From JADJNW01 sp964526645 (GTDB taxonomy: Bacteria; Bacteroidota; Bacteroidia; Chitinophagales; Saprospiraceae): DNA of 64,000 nt. Shown here piece after piece: positions 55,382 to 63,970 of the stretch (its first letter is position 1; every line of letters begins with the position of its first letter). The position numbers and the translations under genes are program-made. The stretch spans positions 16,613 through 80,612 of the forward strand of contig CAZGJN010000013.1 of NCBI GenBank assembly GCA_964526645.1, written 5' to 3'. The notes beneath the pieces are model-generated. The model saw only the letters and a list, made by a program, of their open reading frames with translations. It did no database searches and was not told the DNA's origin.

Positions 55382-56139
55382 TGGATATTACCTGCTTTTT
55401 CCCAAGCATAACAGGCCGCGCCTACCATGCCGGCATTATTGAGCAAGGTGGCAGGTACTATTGGCACAGAAAGATTGAGGTAGTTTTGATACAACTCAAA
55501 GCTTTTGCTGGTACCGCCTCCCAGGATGATAAAATCAGGCGAGAGCAATTGATCTAAGTAATGCAAGTACTCATTGAAGCGCTTGCCCCATTTTTCCCAG
55601 GATAATTTGTACTTTTTGCGAGTATTATTGGAAGCGTAGTGCTCTGCTTCCCGTCGGTTTTTCAAAATCAAGTGCCCAAGTTCCGTATTCGGAAACATTT
55701 TTCCATCCACAAACAAACAAGTGCCCAATCCAGAGCCAATTGTAATGAGCAAAACAACTCCTTGCACCCCGCGCCCTTTGCCAAAGCGCATCTCGGCAAG
55801 TCCCGCTGCGTCTGCGTCATTAAGTGTAAAAACAGGGCTACCCGTGGCTTCCGAAAATAAAGCTTCCGTATTGACGCCGATCCAATTTTTATCAATATTG
55901 GCAGCACTGAATGCCACGCCTTTTTTGATCAAAGCTGGAAAACCACAGCCGATAGGGCCCTCCCAAGTCAAATCCCGCGCCAACTGCCTGAAAACTTTAG
56001 CAATTTCTTGGGGTGTAGAAGGGCTGGGGGTAGGAAATCGCAAACGCTCGGTAAGCAATTCCCCTGTGTGGACATTGATGACCGCTCCTTTGATGCCCGA
56101 AGCGCCGAAATCAACGCCTAATACTTGCTGTGGCTGCAT
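55369..56139 (-). CDS. ROK-family kinase, polyphosphate glucokinase-like
   Basis: A 256-residue ROK kinase. The phosphate loop is GVDFGASGIKGAVI, the catalytic Asp lies in FTLNDADAAGLAEM, and LLITIGSGLGTCLFVDGK and FPNTELGHLILKNR follow. It lacks the ROK zinc-binding cluster. The length and these features match polyphosphate glucokinases, which make glucose-6-phosphate from glucose with polyphosphate or ATP. The actual phosphate donor cannot be read. It would be a natural sink for glucose from the beta-glucan locus, though it is 38 kb away. Confidence 0.82.
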   Translation of the reverse strand: MQPQQVLGVDFGASGIKGAVINVHTGELLTERLRFPTPSPSTPQEIAKVFRQLARDLTWEGPIGCGFPALIKKGVAFSAANIDKNWIGVNTEALFSEATGSPVFTLNDADAAGLAEMRFGKGRGVQGVVLLITIGSGLGTCLFVDGKMFPNTELGHLILKNRREAEHYASNNTRKKYKLSWEKWGKRFNEYLHYLDQLLSPDFIILGGGTSKSFELYQNYLNLSVPIVPATLLNNAGMVGAACYAWEKAGNIHQAE

Positions 56140-56434
56140 GATGATTTTTGAATTAAGCGAATGTGCTGTTTTGCCGATAGGCTAAAAAAATTATAAACCG
56201 ACCGCCAATCCGTATTTTTATTCAATCATTGATCACTAAAAATTAACCATAAAACACTTGAAGTATTTTGGAAACCAATGATTTGTGATAGAAAAAGCTA
56301 TACAAATTTTGGAACAAGTGCTCAAATAGTCGAGTAGTTTTATCGGCATTAGTTAATTGTCTTAAAATCCTAAAAATCAGTTAATTGAGAAAACCGTAGT
56401 AAAACTTTCGACTGTTGACTATAAAACTGCTCAC
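56140..56434. other. AT-rich intergenic stretch with possible repeat copy B
   Basis: No gene was seen. About 56223-56283 carries ATTGATcAcTAAAAATTAA and TATTTTGgAAACCAATGATTT, similar to 7387-7434. No terminator hairpin was recognised. Confidence 0.4.
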
Positions 56435-57322
56435 CTACTTAATAACCCGAATTTTCATCCAGACATCCTCTACTGGTCGGTCGCGCGGATCGGTTTGCAC
56501 TTTAGCAATTTCGTCCAAAACATCCAAGCCTTTGATGATCTGCCCAAAAACAGTATAATCTCTATCCAGAAAAGGTGTTCCACCGATTTGAACATAAGCG
56601 TCCCGCTGTGTTTTGGTATAACGAAAGCCCTTGCGCGCTTCCATTTGATCCAATGAGGCCGGCGTAGTCCTTTGCCCTTGCACGATATAAAACTGAGAGC
56701 CAGAAGAGCGCTTTTGAGGGTTGACCTGGTCGCCCTGGCGCGCTGCTGCCAATGCCCCTTTGAGGTGAATGAGTGTATCCACAAACTCAGCCGGCAAGGT
56801 ATAACCAGGTCCTCCAGAACCAAGTTGAGCACCGGGGGCAGCATTTCTGGAGTTGGGGTCTCCCCCTTGTATCATAAAGCCATTAATAACCCGATGAAAG
56901 AGCAGGCTGTCGTAAAAGCCCTCTTCTGCTAGTTTAAGGAAATTATCGCGGTGTTGTGGTGTTGCATCTGATAGTTCTACCAGCATTGTGCCGTAGGGCG
57001 TTTCTATTTCTACCAAACAATTTTCAGGTGCTTCAATCATTATTTGTTGTGTTTTTATCCGTGCTTTATTGCCTTTATATGCTTTGAGTTGTACTTCGTA
57101 TTTTCCAGACTGCTTAAATTCATGTACGGGCGAAGTGTCTTTTGAAATATTGCCATCCCCAAAAATCCACTCGTAGCTTTCTGCTTTTTGAGATTGGTTT
57201 TGAAACTGAATAGCCGAAGGCGCTTTTTTCCCCTCTTTGTAAGCATAGGTAAAATCTGAGATGGGGCGAGCACAAGCACTCAAACCAATGATTATACAAG
57301 CAAACAATATATTTTTTAACAT
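56435..57322 (-). CDS. Peptidyl-prolyl isomerase lipoprotein with N-terminal PKD domain
   Basis: A ~295-residue lipoprotein (leader LFACIIIGLSAC). A PKD domain comes first (about 20-105; AIQFQNQSQKAESYEWIFGDGNISKDTSPVHEF), then a cyclophilin domain with FLKLAEEGFYDSLLFHRVINGFMIQGGDPNSRN and GSQFYIVQG. I start at the ATG at 57322, because the frame's first Met (57364) would put 14 residues ahead of the lipoprotein leader. It is a tandem paralogue of the next cyclophilin gene (57379-58026), with the added PKD domain. It probably assists folding of envelope proteins. Confidence 0.88.
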   Translation of the reverse strand: MLKNILFACIIIGLSACARPISDFTYAYKEGKKAPSAIQFQNQSQKAESYEWIFGDGNISKDTSPVHEFKQSGKYEVQLKAYKGNKARIKTQQIMIEAPENCLVEIETPYGTMLVELSDATPQHRDNFLKLAEEGFYDSLLFHRVINGFMIQGGDPNSRNAAPGAQLGSGGPGYTLPAEFVDTLIHLKGALAAARQGDQVNPQKRSSGSQFYIVQGQRTTPASLDQMEARKGFRYTKTQRDAYVQIGGTPFLDRDYTVFGQIIKGLDVLDEIAKVQTDPRDRPVEDVWMKIRVIK

Positions 57323-57378
57323 TTCAAGACCTCTTTTTGAAAACAGGAATCCAGTCAAAATCAATTTCTTACAAAATA

Positions 57379-58026
57379 TTACAACACTTTAATTTTCATT
57401 TTGATATTTCGCATTGGCCGATCTGCCAGCCCTGTAGGCACGCTTGCGATTTTGTCCAAAACGGCGATGCCTTCCACTACCTGTCCAAACACCGTATATT
57501 GCCCATCCAGAAAAGGAGCCCCGCCGGTTTCTTTATAAAATGCGCGCTCTTCTGGTTTAAATTGAATATTATTCATCTGTTCGATCCGATCTAATTCTTC
57601 GTCGGTATATTTTCTGCCATGTACAATAAAAAACTGAGCGCCATTGGATTTGCGTTCGGGATTGACCTCATCGCTCAGCCTGGCAGCTGCTACTGCACCT
57701 TTCACATGGGGCATTCTGATTTCTGCATCCAATTCATAGCCTGGGCCGCCCTGCCCCAACAATTTATCGCCGCCCGCGTCTTTTGAATCGGGATCCCCGC
57801 CTTGCACTATAAAACTTTCGATCACTCTGTGAAAAAGCAAGTCACTATAAAATCCCTTTTTTACAAGCTTGATAAAGTTGTCTCTATGGTTGGGTGTTTC
57901 ATTGTACAGCATCACTTTCATCGTGCCGTATTCCGTCAGAATTTCCACATAAGTATTGGCATCCTTCCCGCAAGAAAAGAAAAAAATTGAACAGGCAATG
58001 AATAACCATTTCTTTGCATGACTCAT
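57379..58026 (-). CDS. Peptidyl-prolyl isomerase (cyclophilin) lipoprotein
   Basis: A 215-residue cyclophilin lipoprotein (FIACSIFFFSC, Cys19). The active-site region is NFIKLVKKGFYSDLLFHRVI, the family motif GFMIQGGDP is replaced by SFIVQGGDPDSKD, and ANGAQFFIVHG-type sequence follows (KSNGAQFFIVHG). An insert of about 25 residues (KYTDEELDRIEQMNNIQF) is shared in form with the tandem paralogue. It lies 57 bp upstream of that paralogue on the same strand, so the pair is probably co-transcribed. Confidence 0.93.
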   Translation of the reverse strand: MSHAKKWLFIACSIFFFSCGKDANTYVEILTEYGTMKVMLYNETPNHRDNFIKLVKKGFYSDLLFHRVIESFIVQGGDPDSKDAGGDKLLGQGGPGYELDAEIRMPHVKGAVAAARLSDEVNPERKSNGAQFFIVHGRKYTDEELDRIEQMNNIQFKPEERAFYKETGGAPFLDGQYTVFGQVVEGIAVLDKIASVPTGLADRPMRNIKMKIKVL

Positions 58027-58040
58027 GTTGCGATTTCAGT

Positions 58041-58427
58041 TTAGGTTGTTTCCAGGTCTTTGAAATATTGTACTGCTTTTTCTTTGAGTAGCAGCTCTTG
58101 TGTTTTCAGTTCCTGTTTTGGCACGGGGAGCAGCTGTTGCCAATGCGGCCAGCCATCTGCATCCCGCCCTACGAATTCGTAGTATCCCTCATAACTCAAT
58201 AGCCTACAAACCCCGATGTGCATCAGGTCTTGCTTTTCCTCCTTGCTGAATTTCTTCTGCCAGCGCCCCAATTCCTGTACCCCGATTAAAAACAATACGG
58301 CGTTCAAATCCGGTAGTGTATCGCGCATAAAGCGCTCCTTGAGTTGGTGCTGCAGTTGCAGCCATTCAAAATCTAATTGCCACGCTTCCATTTCTACCCG
58401 TTCGTTTGATGCCGCAAAGATAAGCAA
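58041..58427 (-). CDS. Conserved hypothetical cytoplasmic protein
   Basis: A 128-residue protein with no signal or membrane segment. Readable features are LPDLNAVLFLIGVQELG, FSKEEKQDLMHIGVCRLLSYEGYYEFVGRDADGWPHW and a charged C-terminal helix. It resembles a small family I associate with Bacteroidota genomes but cannot name. The start may be the ATG at 58391 (MEAWQLDFEW), because the first 12 residues are poor. It lies 14 bp upstream of the cyclophilin gene on the same strand. Confidence 0.65.
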   Translation of the reverse strand: MLIFAASNERVEMEAWQLDFEWLQLQHQLKERFMRDTLPDLNAVLFLIGVQELGRWQKKFSKEEKQDLMHIGVCRLLSYEGYYEFVGRDADGWPHWQQLLPVPKQELKTQELLLKEKAVQYFKDLETT

Positions 58428-58467
58428 ATACTAAAAAAATACGGGTTTAAAAATCTGATCCCTTGCA

Positions 58468-59322
58468 CTATGTTTTTGAAATATTCGGCTGAATCGAAAG
58501 CTGCACCTTGTCGCCTTTTTCTAAAATCGCTTTATCAGTTAGCGGAATTTCTATCAAGTTTTCTTTGACCAGCACCGTTGCAGCCCAGCCAGTCTCTTTT
58601 TGATAAATTTGCAACACCGTACCTGTTATTTTTGCGGTTTCCTTGCCTTGCTCCAATAAAATCTCGCCTGGTGTGCCCTGTTGCGTTATTTTCCCTTTTT
58701 CTAAACGAAGGACGCGATGCGCCATGAGGAGCATTTCTCTCGGATCATGGCTCACCAGAATGGTAGTTAGTTCAAATCGTTTATGTAATGTTAAAATATA
58801 AGTTTGTAATTTGCTACGGGTTTCTGTATCAATTGCCGAAAGGGGCTCGTCCAGCAGAAGCAGTGCAGGCTGGCGGATAAGCGCACGCGCGAGCGCCACT
58901 TTTTGTTGCTGCCCGCCAGAAAGGGTGTGCGGAAAGCGCGCTGAGAGCGCTTCGAGTTCCATTACGCTCATCAATTCATTTATAATCGCGCTATCTTGAT
59001 TTTTTTGTAAAGCGTAACTTAGATTTTGTAGAACAGACATATTGGGGAAGAGGGCATAATCCTGAAATACGATCCCAATGCTGCGTGATTGTGCCGGCAG
59101 ATTGATGCTACGCGCCCTGTCTAACCATGCTTCTCCGTTGAAATAAATATGCCCGAGATCTGGCATAGTAAAGCCTGCCAACATACGCAGCAATGTTGTT
59201 TTGCCACTGCCAGAAGCACCCGTCAGGACTACAAATTCGCCTTTCGCCAAATTTAATGCCGCATCGAGCAGGATTTCGCCCTCGGCACTTAGCAATTTTT
59301 TTTGAACCCTTACTTCCAGCAT
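58468..59322 (-). CDS. modC: Molybdate ABC transporter ATP-binding protein
   Basis: A 284-residue ABC ATPase: Walker A GASGSGKTTLL, Q-loop IGIVFQDYALFPNMS, signature LSGGQQQKVALARAL, Walker B ALLLLDEPLSAID, H-loop ILVSHDPREM. A short C-terminal MOP/TOBE domain (about 225-284; AKITGTVLQIYQKETGWAATVL) is typical of ModC. It lies 36 bp after modB. It powers molybdate (or tungstate) uptake. Confidence 0.9.
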   Translation of the reverse strand: MLEVRVQKKLLSAEGEILLDAALNLAKGEFVVLTGASGSGKTTLLRMLAGFTMPDLGHIYFNGEAWLDRARSINLPAQSRSIGIVFQDYALFPNMSVLQNLSYALQKNQDSAIINELMSVMELEALSARFPHTLSGGQQQKVALARALIRQPALLLLDEPLSAIDTETRSKLQTYILTLHKRFELTTILVSHDPREMLLMAHRVLRLEKGKITQQGTPGEILLEQGKETAKITGTVLQIYQKETGWAATVLVKENLIEIPLTDKAILEKGDKVQLSIQPNISKT

Positions 59323-59358
59323 CTTCTTATTTCATATTTCAAAATCTCACCTTTAGCA

Positions 59359-60033
59359 TCATAATAATCTCTTTGCCCTTTGGTTGAAAGTATAAACAAG
59401 TAACAAAATGACAAACGAAAAAATCAGCAATACCGCCGCGTAACGATTGGCAACCGCATAATTCAGGCTTTCCACCTCATCGTAAATAGCAATCGAAGCC
59501 ACGCGTGTTTCGCCAGGAATGTTGCCGCCAATCATCAGGATCACGCCGAATTCACCGATCGTATGCGCGAACGACAGCACCACACCAGTGAGCAAGGAAG
59601 GTTTTATGTTGGGTAAAAGGACTTTGAAAAAGGTTTCAAAACGAGATTTACCCAATGCGTACGAGGCTTCCACCAAGTTGGGCGGTAATTTCTCCAAGCC
59701 TGATTGCACCGGCTGCACCATAAATGGCAAGCTATAAATGACCGATCCAATCACCAAGCCGGTGAAAGTAAAAACCAACCGCAGATTGAAATTCTCTTGC
59801 AACCAAGCGCCCAACCAGCTACTCGGACCAAAAGCAATCAGCAAATAAAAACCCAACACGGTGGGCGGCAACACTAAGGGCAAACTGACCAGGGTTTCCG
59901 ATAGGGGTTTCCAGCGGGCAGGCAGCAAAAATAAGGCATACGCCAGCGGCACACCCAAGCACAAGAGCAGGACGGTCGTGATGGTTGCCAATTCTAAGGT
60001 GAGCAATAAAGTTTGGCCAAAGTCGCTATTCAT
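59359..60033 (-). CDS. modB: Molybdate ABC transporter permease
   Basis: A 224-residue inner-membrane permease with about five helices and a LAYALFLLPARW opening. The permease EAA-type loop lies in VEASYALGKSRFETFFKVLLPNIKPSLL, which docks the ATPase. It ends with cytoplasmic RAKRLL. It lies between modA and modC, 41 bp after modA. Confidence 0.92.
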   Translation of the reverse strand: MNSDFGQTLLLTLELATITTVLLLCLGVPLAYALFLLPARWKPLSETLVSLPLVLPPTVLGFYLLIAFGPSSWLGAWLQENFNLRLVFTFTGLVIGSVIYSLPFMVQPVQSGLEKLPPNLVEASYALGKSRFETFFKVLLPNIKPSLLTGVVLSFAHTIGEFGVILMIGGNIPGETRVASIAIYDEVESLNYAVANRYAAVLLIFSFVILLLVYTFNQRAKRLL

Positions 60034-60074
60034 ATTCTAAAATCATCATTTTACATTGATCGCCGACCAGCGTT

Positions 60075-60842
60075 TCAGGGCAGTTGATAGCCATACTTTG
60101 CCAAAATAGACCGCCCTTTTTCGGAGAAAAGATACGCAAAAAAACGTTGGCTGGCACCAGGATGCCGCCTCGCGCCCTGTTGGGTAATCACCGCGCCCTG
60201 TGCGATGACTTGGTAGGCGGCAAGGTTCATTTCTATCCAATTGCCTTTGCCTTGCATTTCGGGTGCCAAAACGACAGACTTAGCCGTAAAGCCTATTTCA
60301 CAAGCCCCCGAAGCAATATATTGATTCGTTTGCGCGATACTTTCACCCAAAACGAGCTTCGATTGAATCTTTTCGTACAGATTATAATGCTTCAACAACT
60401 GAATCGTTTGTAAACCATAAGGCGCGGTGGCTGGATTGGCGATAGCAATCTTTTCAATAGCATCCTGATTCAATAATACTTGCCAATGATTCAAATCTAA
60501 ATCCTGCATCGTCCAAAGCACTAGTGTTCCATAAGCATACACGCGCGGGGGCGCGGAGGCAAAACCTTGTTGAAATAGGGTATCCGGGTATTTCAAATCA
60601 GCAGCAATAAAGACATCGAAGGGTGCACTTTGCAATAGTTGGGCTGTAAGCTTGCCCGAAGACCCCGCAATCAATTCCACCGTGATACCTGTTTCTTGTT
60701 CAAAACTGCGCCGGATCTCCTCAATCGCAGACTGCACATTCGCCGCCACTGCCACTAATAGTTTGTTGCTTGCGTCTTTTTTTTGATGACAAGCATTCAA
60801 AAGCACCGTACACAGCAATATCCAGTAGCGACTCCATTTCAT
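60075..60842 (-). CDS. modA: Molybdate-binding lipoprotein
   Basis: A ~255-residue periplasmic binding protein of the ModA type. A lipoprotein leader (ILLCTVLLNAC) is followed by LLVAVAANVQSAIEEIRRSFEQ, the oxyanion-binding GSSGKLTAQLLQSAPFDVFIAAD, IANPATAPYGLQTIQLL and GACEIGFTAKSVVL. The frame is open from 60860, but I start at the ATG at 60842 (MKWSRYWILL), because the six residues before it disrupt the leader. It is first in the modABC operon. No ModE-type regulator or molybdenum-cofactor gene is adjacent. Confidence 0.92.
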   Translation of the reverse strand: MKWSRYWILLCTVLLNACHQKKDASNKLLVAVAANVQSAIEEIRRSFEQETGITVELIAGSSGKLTAQLLQSAPFDVFIAADLKYPDTLFQQGFASAPPRVYAYGTLVLWTMQDLDLNHWQVLLNQDAIEKIAIANPATAPYGLQTIQLLKHYNLYEKIQSKLVLGESIAQTNQYIASGACEIGFTAKSVVLAPEMQGKGNWIEMNLAAYQVIAQGAVITQQGARRHPGASQRFFAYLFSEKGRSILAKYGYQLP

Positions 60843-60896
60843 AATGAACCCGTTTAGCAATATCTACTTAAAACTTACTTAGCGCCCTATCATTAT

Positions 60897-61907
60897 TTAA
60901 AACACTACATTATATTTCAATAATAATTGCTGCGTCAAGCTTACTCTTTTTCCCAGGCCATTTATGCCGTTTGGTGCATCATAATCTGTGATTTGAACCG
61001 ACACTTCATCATCATAGAACACATTAACAGTAGCGGAAAGTTGTAAATTTTTCACAATGGTAATCGCCAGTTCATTCGTCCAGTCCACATCAATATTTTG
61101 AGGATTCTCAATATAATTAGAAAATAAAAGCATCGCAGAAGTAAAAGTCAGCTTATCTTCTAAAAATTTATTAGCATAATTAATACGCAAGAGAGAGCCT
61201 AATTGCGCGAGCACATTATCAAAACTAGTAATATTCCCCTGCGGGTCTTTATCCACGGGGTTCCCGTGTACGCCCGTAGCGGCAATAATATCATTACCAA
61301 CTATAATAAATTTACCACCAATAGGAGAGTAATACAGTGATAATTTGTCTGTCGGTTTATAATCAATCCCTGCCGAAATCGTAATGGTGGCCGGAGAAAA
61401 TAACTTGGACAATAGCGTGCTGGTATCACTCAATTCGTTGGGAAAATTGCCCGGCAAGCCCGGATCATTGTAGGTGGGCACTAATTGGCTCAAAAAAGAC
61501 AAATTGGCAGCATAAAAAAACTTGGAGTTTTCAGCGGTTTTGTAGCCCACTTTAGAGTTCAGGCGCAGTTCATCAATTGATTTTTGGAAAGGAATTTTTT
61601 CGGTAGTGCCTTGCGCAATCACGCCAGAACCCAAGCGTTGTAGTCCAAACTGCCAGGTACCGAGGTTGTCCCAGGCCAATTTTCCTCTTTTATAATTTCC
61701 AAAAAAATTGACGGCGCCACCCAAGCCAATCCGGTTTTGTCCAGCTCCCTGCTTTGGGTTCAGTTGAAATAATTGTACAAAATCCAAACCCATACCTGCC
61801 CCGGTTTCCCAGCCTTCTTTTGGTTGTTCCGCAGGCGCGGCATCTTGAGCCATAAGTGTAAAACCAGATAATAAAAAAGCGAATACGGTAGAGTAGTTTT
61901 TGAACAT
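60897..61907 (-). CDS. DUF3078 family outer-membrane protein
   Basis: A 336-residue exported protein (leader TVFAFLLSGFTLMAQ). It has the DUF3078 core GAGMGLDFVQLFQLNPKQGAGQNRIGLGGAVNFFGNYKRGK and further barrel strands to LTQQLLLKYNVVF, whose C-terminal Phe suits a beta-barrel. The function is unknown. The gene lies 57 bp after the MscS gene and 37 bp before the modA frame on the same strand. Confidence 0.88.
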   Translation of the reverse strand: MFKNYSTVFAFLLSGFTLMAQDAAPAEQPKEGWETGAGMGLDFVQLFQLNPKQGAGQNRIGLGGAVNFFGNYKRGKLAWDNLGTWQFGLQRLGSGVIAQGTTEKIPFQKSIDELRLNSKVGYKTAENSKFFYAANLSFLSQLVPTYNDPGLPGNFPNELSDTSTLLSKLFSPATITISAGIDYKPTDKLSLYYSPIGGKFIIVGNDIIAATGVHGNPVDKDPQGNITSFDNVLAQLGSLLRINYANKFLEDKLTFTSAMLLFSNYIENPQNIDVDWTNELAITIVKNLQLSATVNVFYDDEVSVQITDYDAPNGINGLGKRVSLTQQLLLKYNVVF

Positions 61908-61964
61908 CTGTTTCGGTTTTAGTGATCGAAAAGATTGATAGGATATTTGTTTGGAAATAAATAT

Positions 61965-62798
61965 TTATGCCTCTGTAGAATTTTCTGCTTTTTTGTAAAT
62001 TTCTATATTCTCAGAACTGAGCTTGCTAAGCGGGATTATTATTTTTTTATTTTCTGATAAAATTGTAAATGTTGAACTGTCAATTTCAATAACTTCGCCT
62101 TTCACGCCTTCAATCCCAATTGTATCACCTATTTTAATTTTTTCTTTGTTATAAAGAGAAGATAGGAAATTTGCGACGATCTGGCGAGAAGCAAAGCCAT
62201 AACCAATAGCAAAAGCGAACACCACACCTGCCAAAATGATAGAAAGGTTATCCTGAATAAATTCTGTATCAATTTTTGCCTGAGAAAGCGCAATCATTAC
62301 AATATTTAGAAATAGGAAATAAAAAACAACATTAGAAATGATATTAGCAGCAGGAATACCCAAAGAGTTGCAGGTAGTGAGTACAATTCCTTTTAAAAAG
62401 TCAGCGACAAGAATACCCACAATAAATACCAAAAATGCAGAAAAGAGATGCGGCAAATAATTGAGTAAATCACTCATTAGATTAGAAATAGCCTCCATTC
62501 CGAGCACATCCGTCGCTGCTATTATAAAAATAAAAAACAGGACATAATAAAGTAACTTCGATAATAAAACACTGGGTACAATTCTTATTTTTGACCTGTA
62601 CACAATATCAATTTCATTCAATCGCTCAGTTAGTTTATCCAGCCCAATGGTTTTTAATACACGCTTGGTAAATCTCGCTGTGAGGCGGGCGATTATCCAG
62701 CCGATCAAGACGACGGCCAGCGCACCAAGAAATTTAGGCACAGCCGCGCCAAACTTAATAAGCAGTTCTTCAACTATTCTAAGAGCATTAATTTCCAT
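61965..62798 (-). CDS. MscS-family small-conductance mechanosensitive channel
   Basis: A 277-residue membrane protein with four to five helices, including LGALAVVLIGWIIARLTARF and ILAGVVFAFAIGYGFASRQIVANFLSSLYN, the pore helix of MscS. The beta domain follows: IKIGDTIGIEGVKGEVIEIDSSTFTILSENKKIIIPLSKL. It probably relieves turgor on osmotic downshift. It is the third gene of a unit with the ECF sigma and a small protein. Confidence 0.92.
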   Translation of the reverse strand: MEINALRIVEELLIKFGAAVPKFLGALAVVLIGWIIARLTARFTKRVLKTIGLDKLTERLNEIDIVYRSKIRIVPSVLLSKLLYYVLFFIFIIAATDVLGMEAISNLMSDLLNYLPHLFSAFLVFIVGILVADFLKGIVLTTCNSLGIPAANIISNVVFYFLFLNIVMIALSQAKIDTEFIQDNLSIILAGVVFAFAIGYGFASRQIVANFLSSLYNKEKIKIGDTIGIEGVKGEVIEIDSSTFTILSENKKIIIPLSKLSSENIEIYKKAENSTEA

Positions 62799-62830
62799 TT
62801 TATTTTAGGTGTTTTGAATATTCATTAAGA

Positions 62831-63136
62831 TTATTGTTGTCCTGTTCTTGAGTCTTGATCTAAGTATTCACCAGGTTTTGCAGCAGGTTTGGGGTTCATC
62901 CCACCTGCCTGTGAGGGTGGCGTGATATCATATTTTGTATCGTTACTCTTGATTCTGCCCCCCAAAGAGACGACAAATAAATCAAAGATTTTGGGCAAAA
63001 AAGTATCTAACATGTGCCCCACAAATCGAAACAAACCTAAAGAACCAGTTAAATTCGATCTAATACGGGCATCATACCTTTCATTATACCTTTGTTCGTC
63101 CTCTTCAAGTAGTTTTTTAAAATTGTTTTCAGGCAT
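62831..63136 (-). CDS. Small hypothetical protein between ECF sigma factor and MscS
   Basis: A 101-residue protein I do not recognise. It has a charged N-terminus (NFKKLLEEDEQRYNERYDARI), an amphipathic/hydrophobic middle (GSLGLFRFVGHMLDTFLPKIFDLFVVSLGG) and a proline-rich tail. It starts 3 bp after the sigma gene ends and stops 32 bp before mscS, so it is surely in that operon. It is too short for a known anti-sigma domain, but that role is possible. Confidence 0.75.
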   Translation of the reverse strand: MPENNFKKLLEEDEQRYNERYDARIRSNLTGSLGLFRFVGHMLDTFLPKIFDLFVVSLGGRIKSNDTKYDITPPSQAGGMNPKPAAKPGEYLDQDSRTGQQ

Positions 63137-63139
63137 AGT

Positions 63140-63688
63140 TTAAATATTTGCAAAAAAATCTTGTTTGAGTTTTTGTGCCTTTTCTTTCGCGCGTTTTAAC
63201 TTCATTTTAATAGCGCTTTCTGATTTATCCAAGACTTCTGCAATTTCTTTAATTGATAAATCATCTTGATATTTCATTAATAAAATTGCTTTATCGCCAA
63301 CGGGCATTTGTTCTAGTACATTTTTGAGTTGGTTGACTTCCAGTTCAAGCAAAACTTCATCGGGGATATCGTCTGCCAGGTCGGGGGCTTTTTCTACATC
63401 TTCGGAAAAAATATTTTCTTGTTTTTTCTTTCGCCGCAAATAATCAATACAATAATTGTAAGTAATAGAGTACACCCAGGTAGAAAACTTGGCTTTTTCT
63501 TCAAATTTTGAAAGATTTAAAAATACTTTCATGAAGATTTCCTGCGTGGCATCTTCTGCCAGCATTTCATCCTTCAGGATTGCCATACATTTGCTATAAA
63601 TTTTAGGTGCATAGCGATTATAAAGCAGGCTAAAGCACATGGCAGCCTGAGTTTCGAGGTAATTATGAATAACCTCGAAATCTCTCAT
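63140..63688 (-). CDS. ECF-type sigma-70 factor
   Basis: A ~182-residue ECF sigma factor. Region 2 is LLYNRYAPKIYSKCMAILKDEMLAEDATQEIFMKVFLNL...FSTWVYSITYNYCIDYLRR. Region 4 is QMPVGDKAILLMKYQDDLSIKEIAEVLDKSESAIKMKLKRA. The frame is open from 63712; the ATG at 63688 (MRDFEVIHNYLE) is the likelier start. It is the first gene of the sigma-small protein-mscS unit, placed just downstream of an rRNA operon. Confidence 0.94.
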   Translation of the reverse strand: MRDFEVIHNYLETQAAMCFSLLYNRYAPKIYSKCMAILKDEMLAEDATQEIFMKVFLNLSKFEEKAKFSTWVYSITYNYCIDYLRRKKKQENIFSEDVEKAPDLADDIPDEVLLELEVNQLKNVLEQMPVGDKAILLMKYQDDLSIKEIAEVLDKSESAIKMKLKRAKEKAQKLKQDFFANI

Positions 63689-63970
63689 TCCGTTATGACA
63701 AGCAGCTCTCAATGGACTTAGGCGTTAGAGATTACCGAATATAGTTTTTTTTGTAGAAATCGGTTCAGGAACACCATCTCTTTTTGACGCAAATAGATGC
63801 GAAAAGATACACATTAGCCGTGTTAAAATAATGGATAAGGAAAATTTTTATTGGGAAGCCGATCTGATATGATAGTTGTGTGTAATTATATACTGCTGCG
63901 AATATATAATAGTTTTTTGGAAAGGTAAAAAAATAAGAAAAGAAACTGAAGCGAAAACGAAAAAAAGAGT

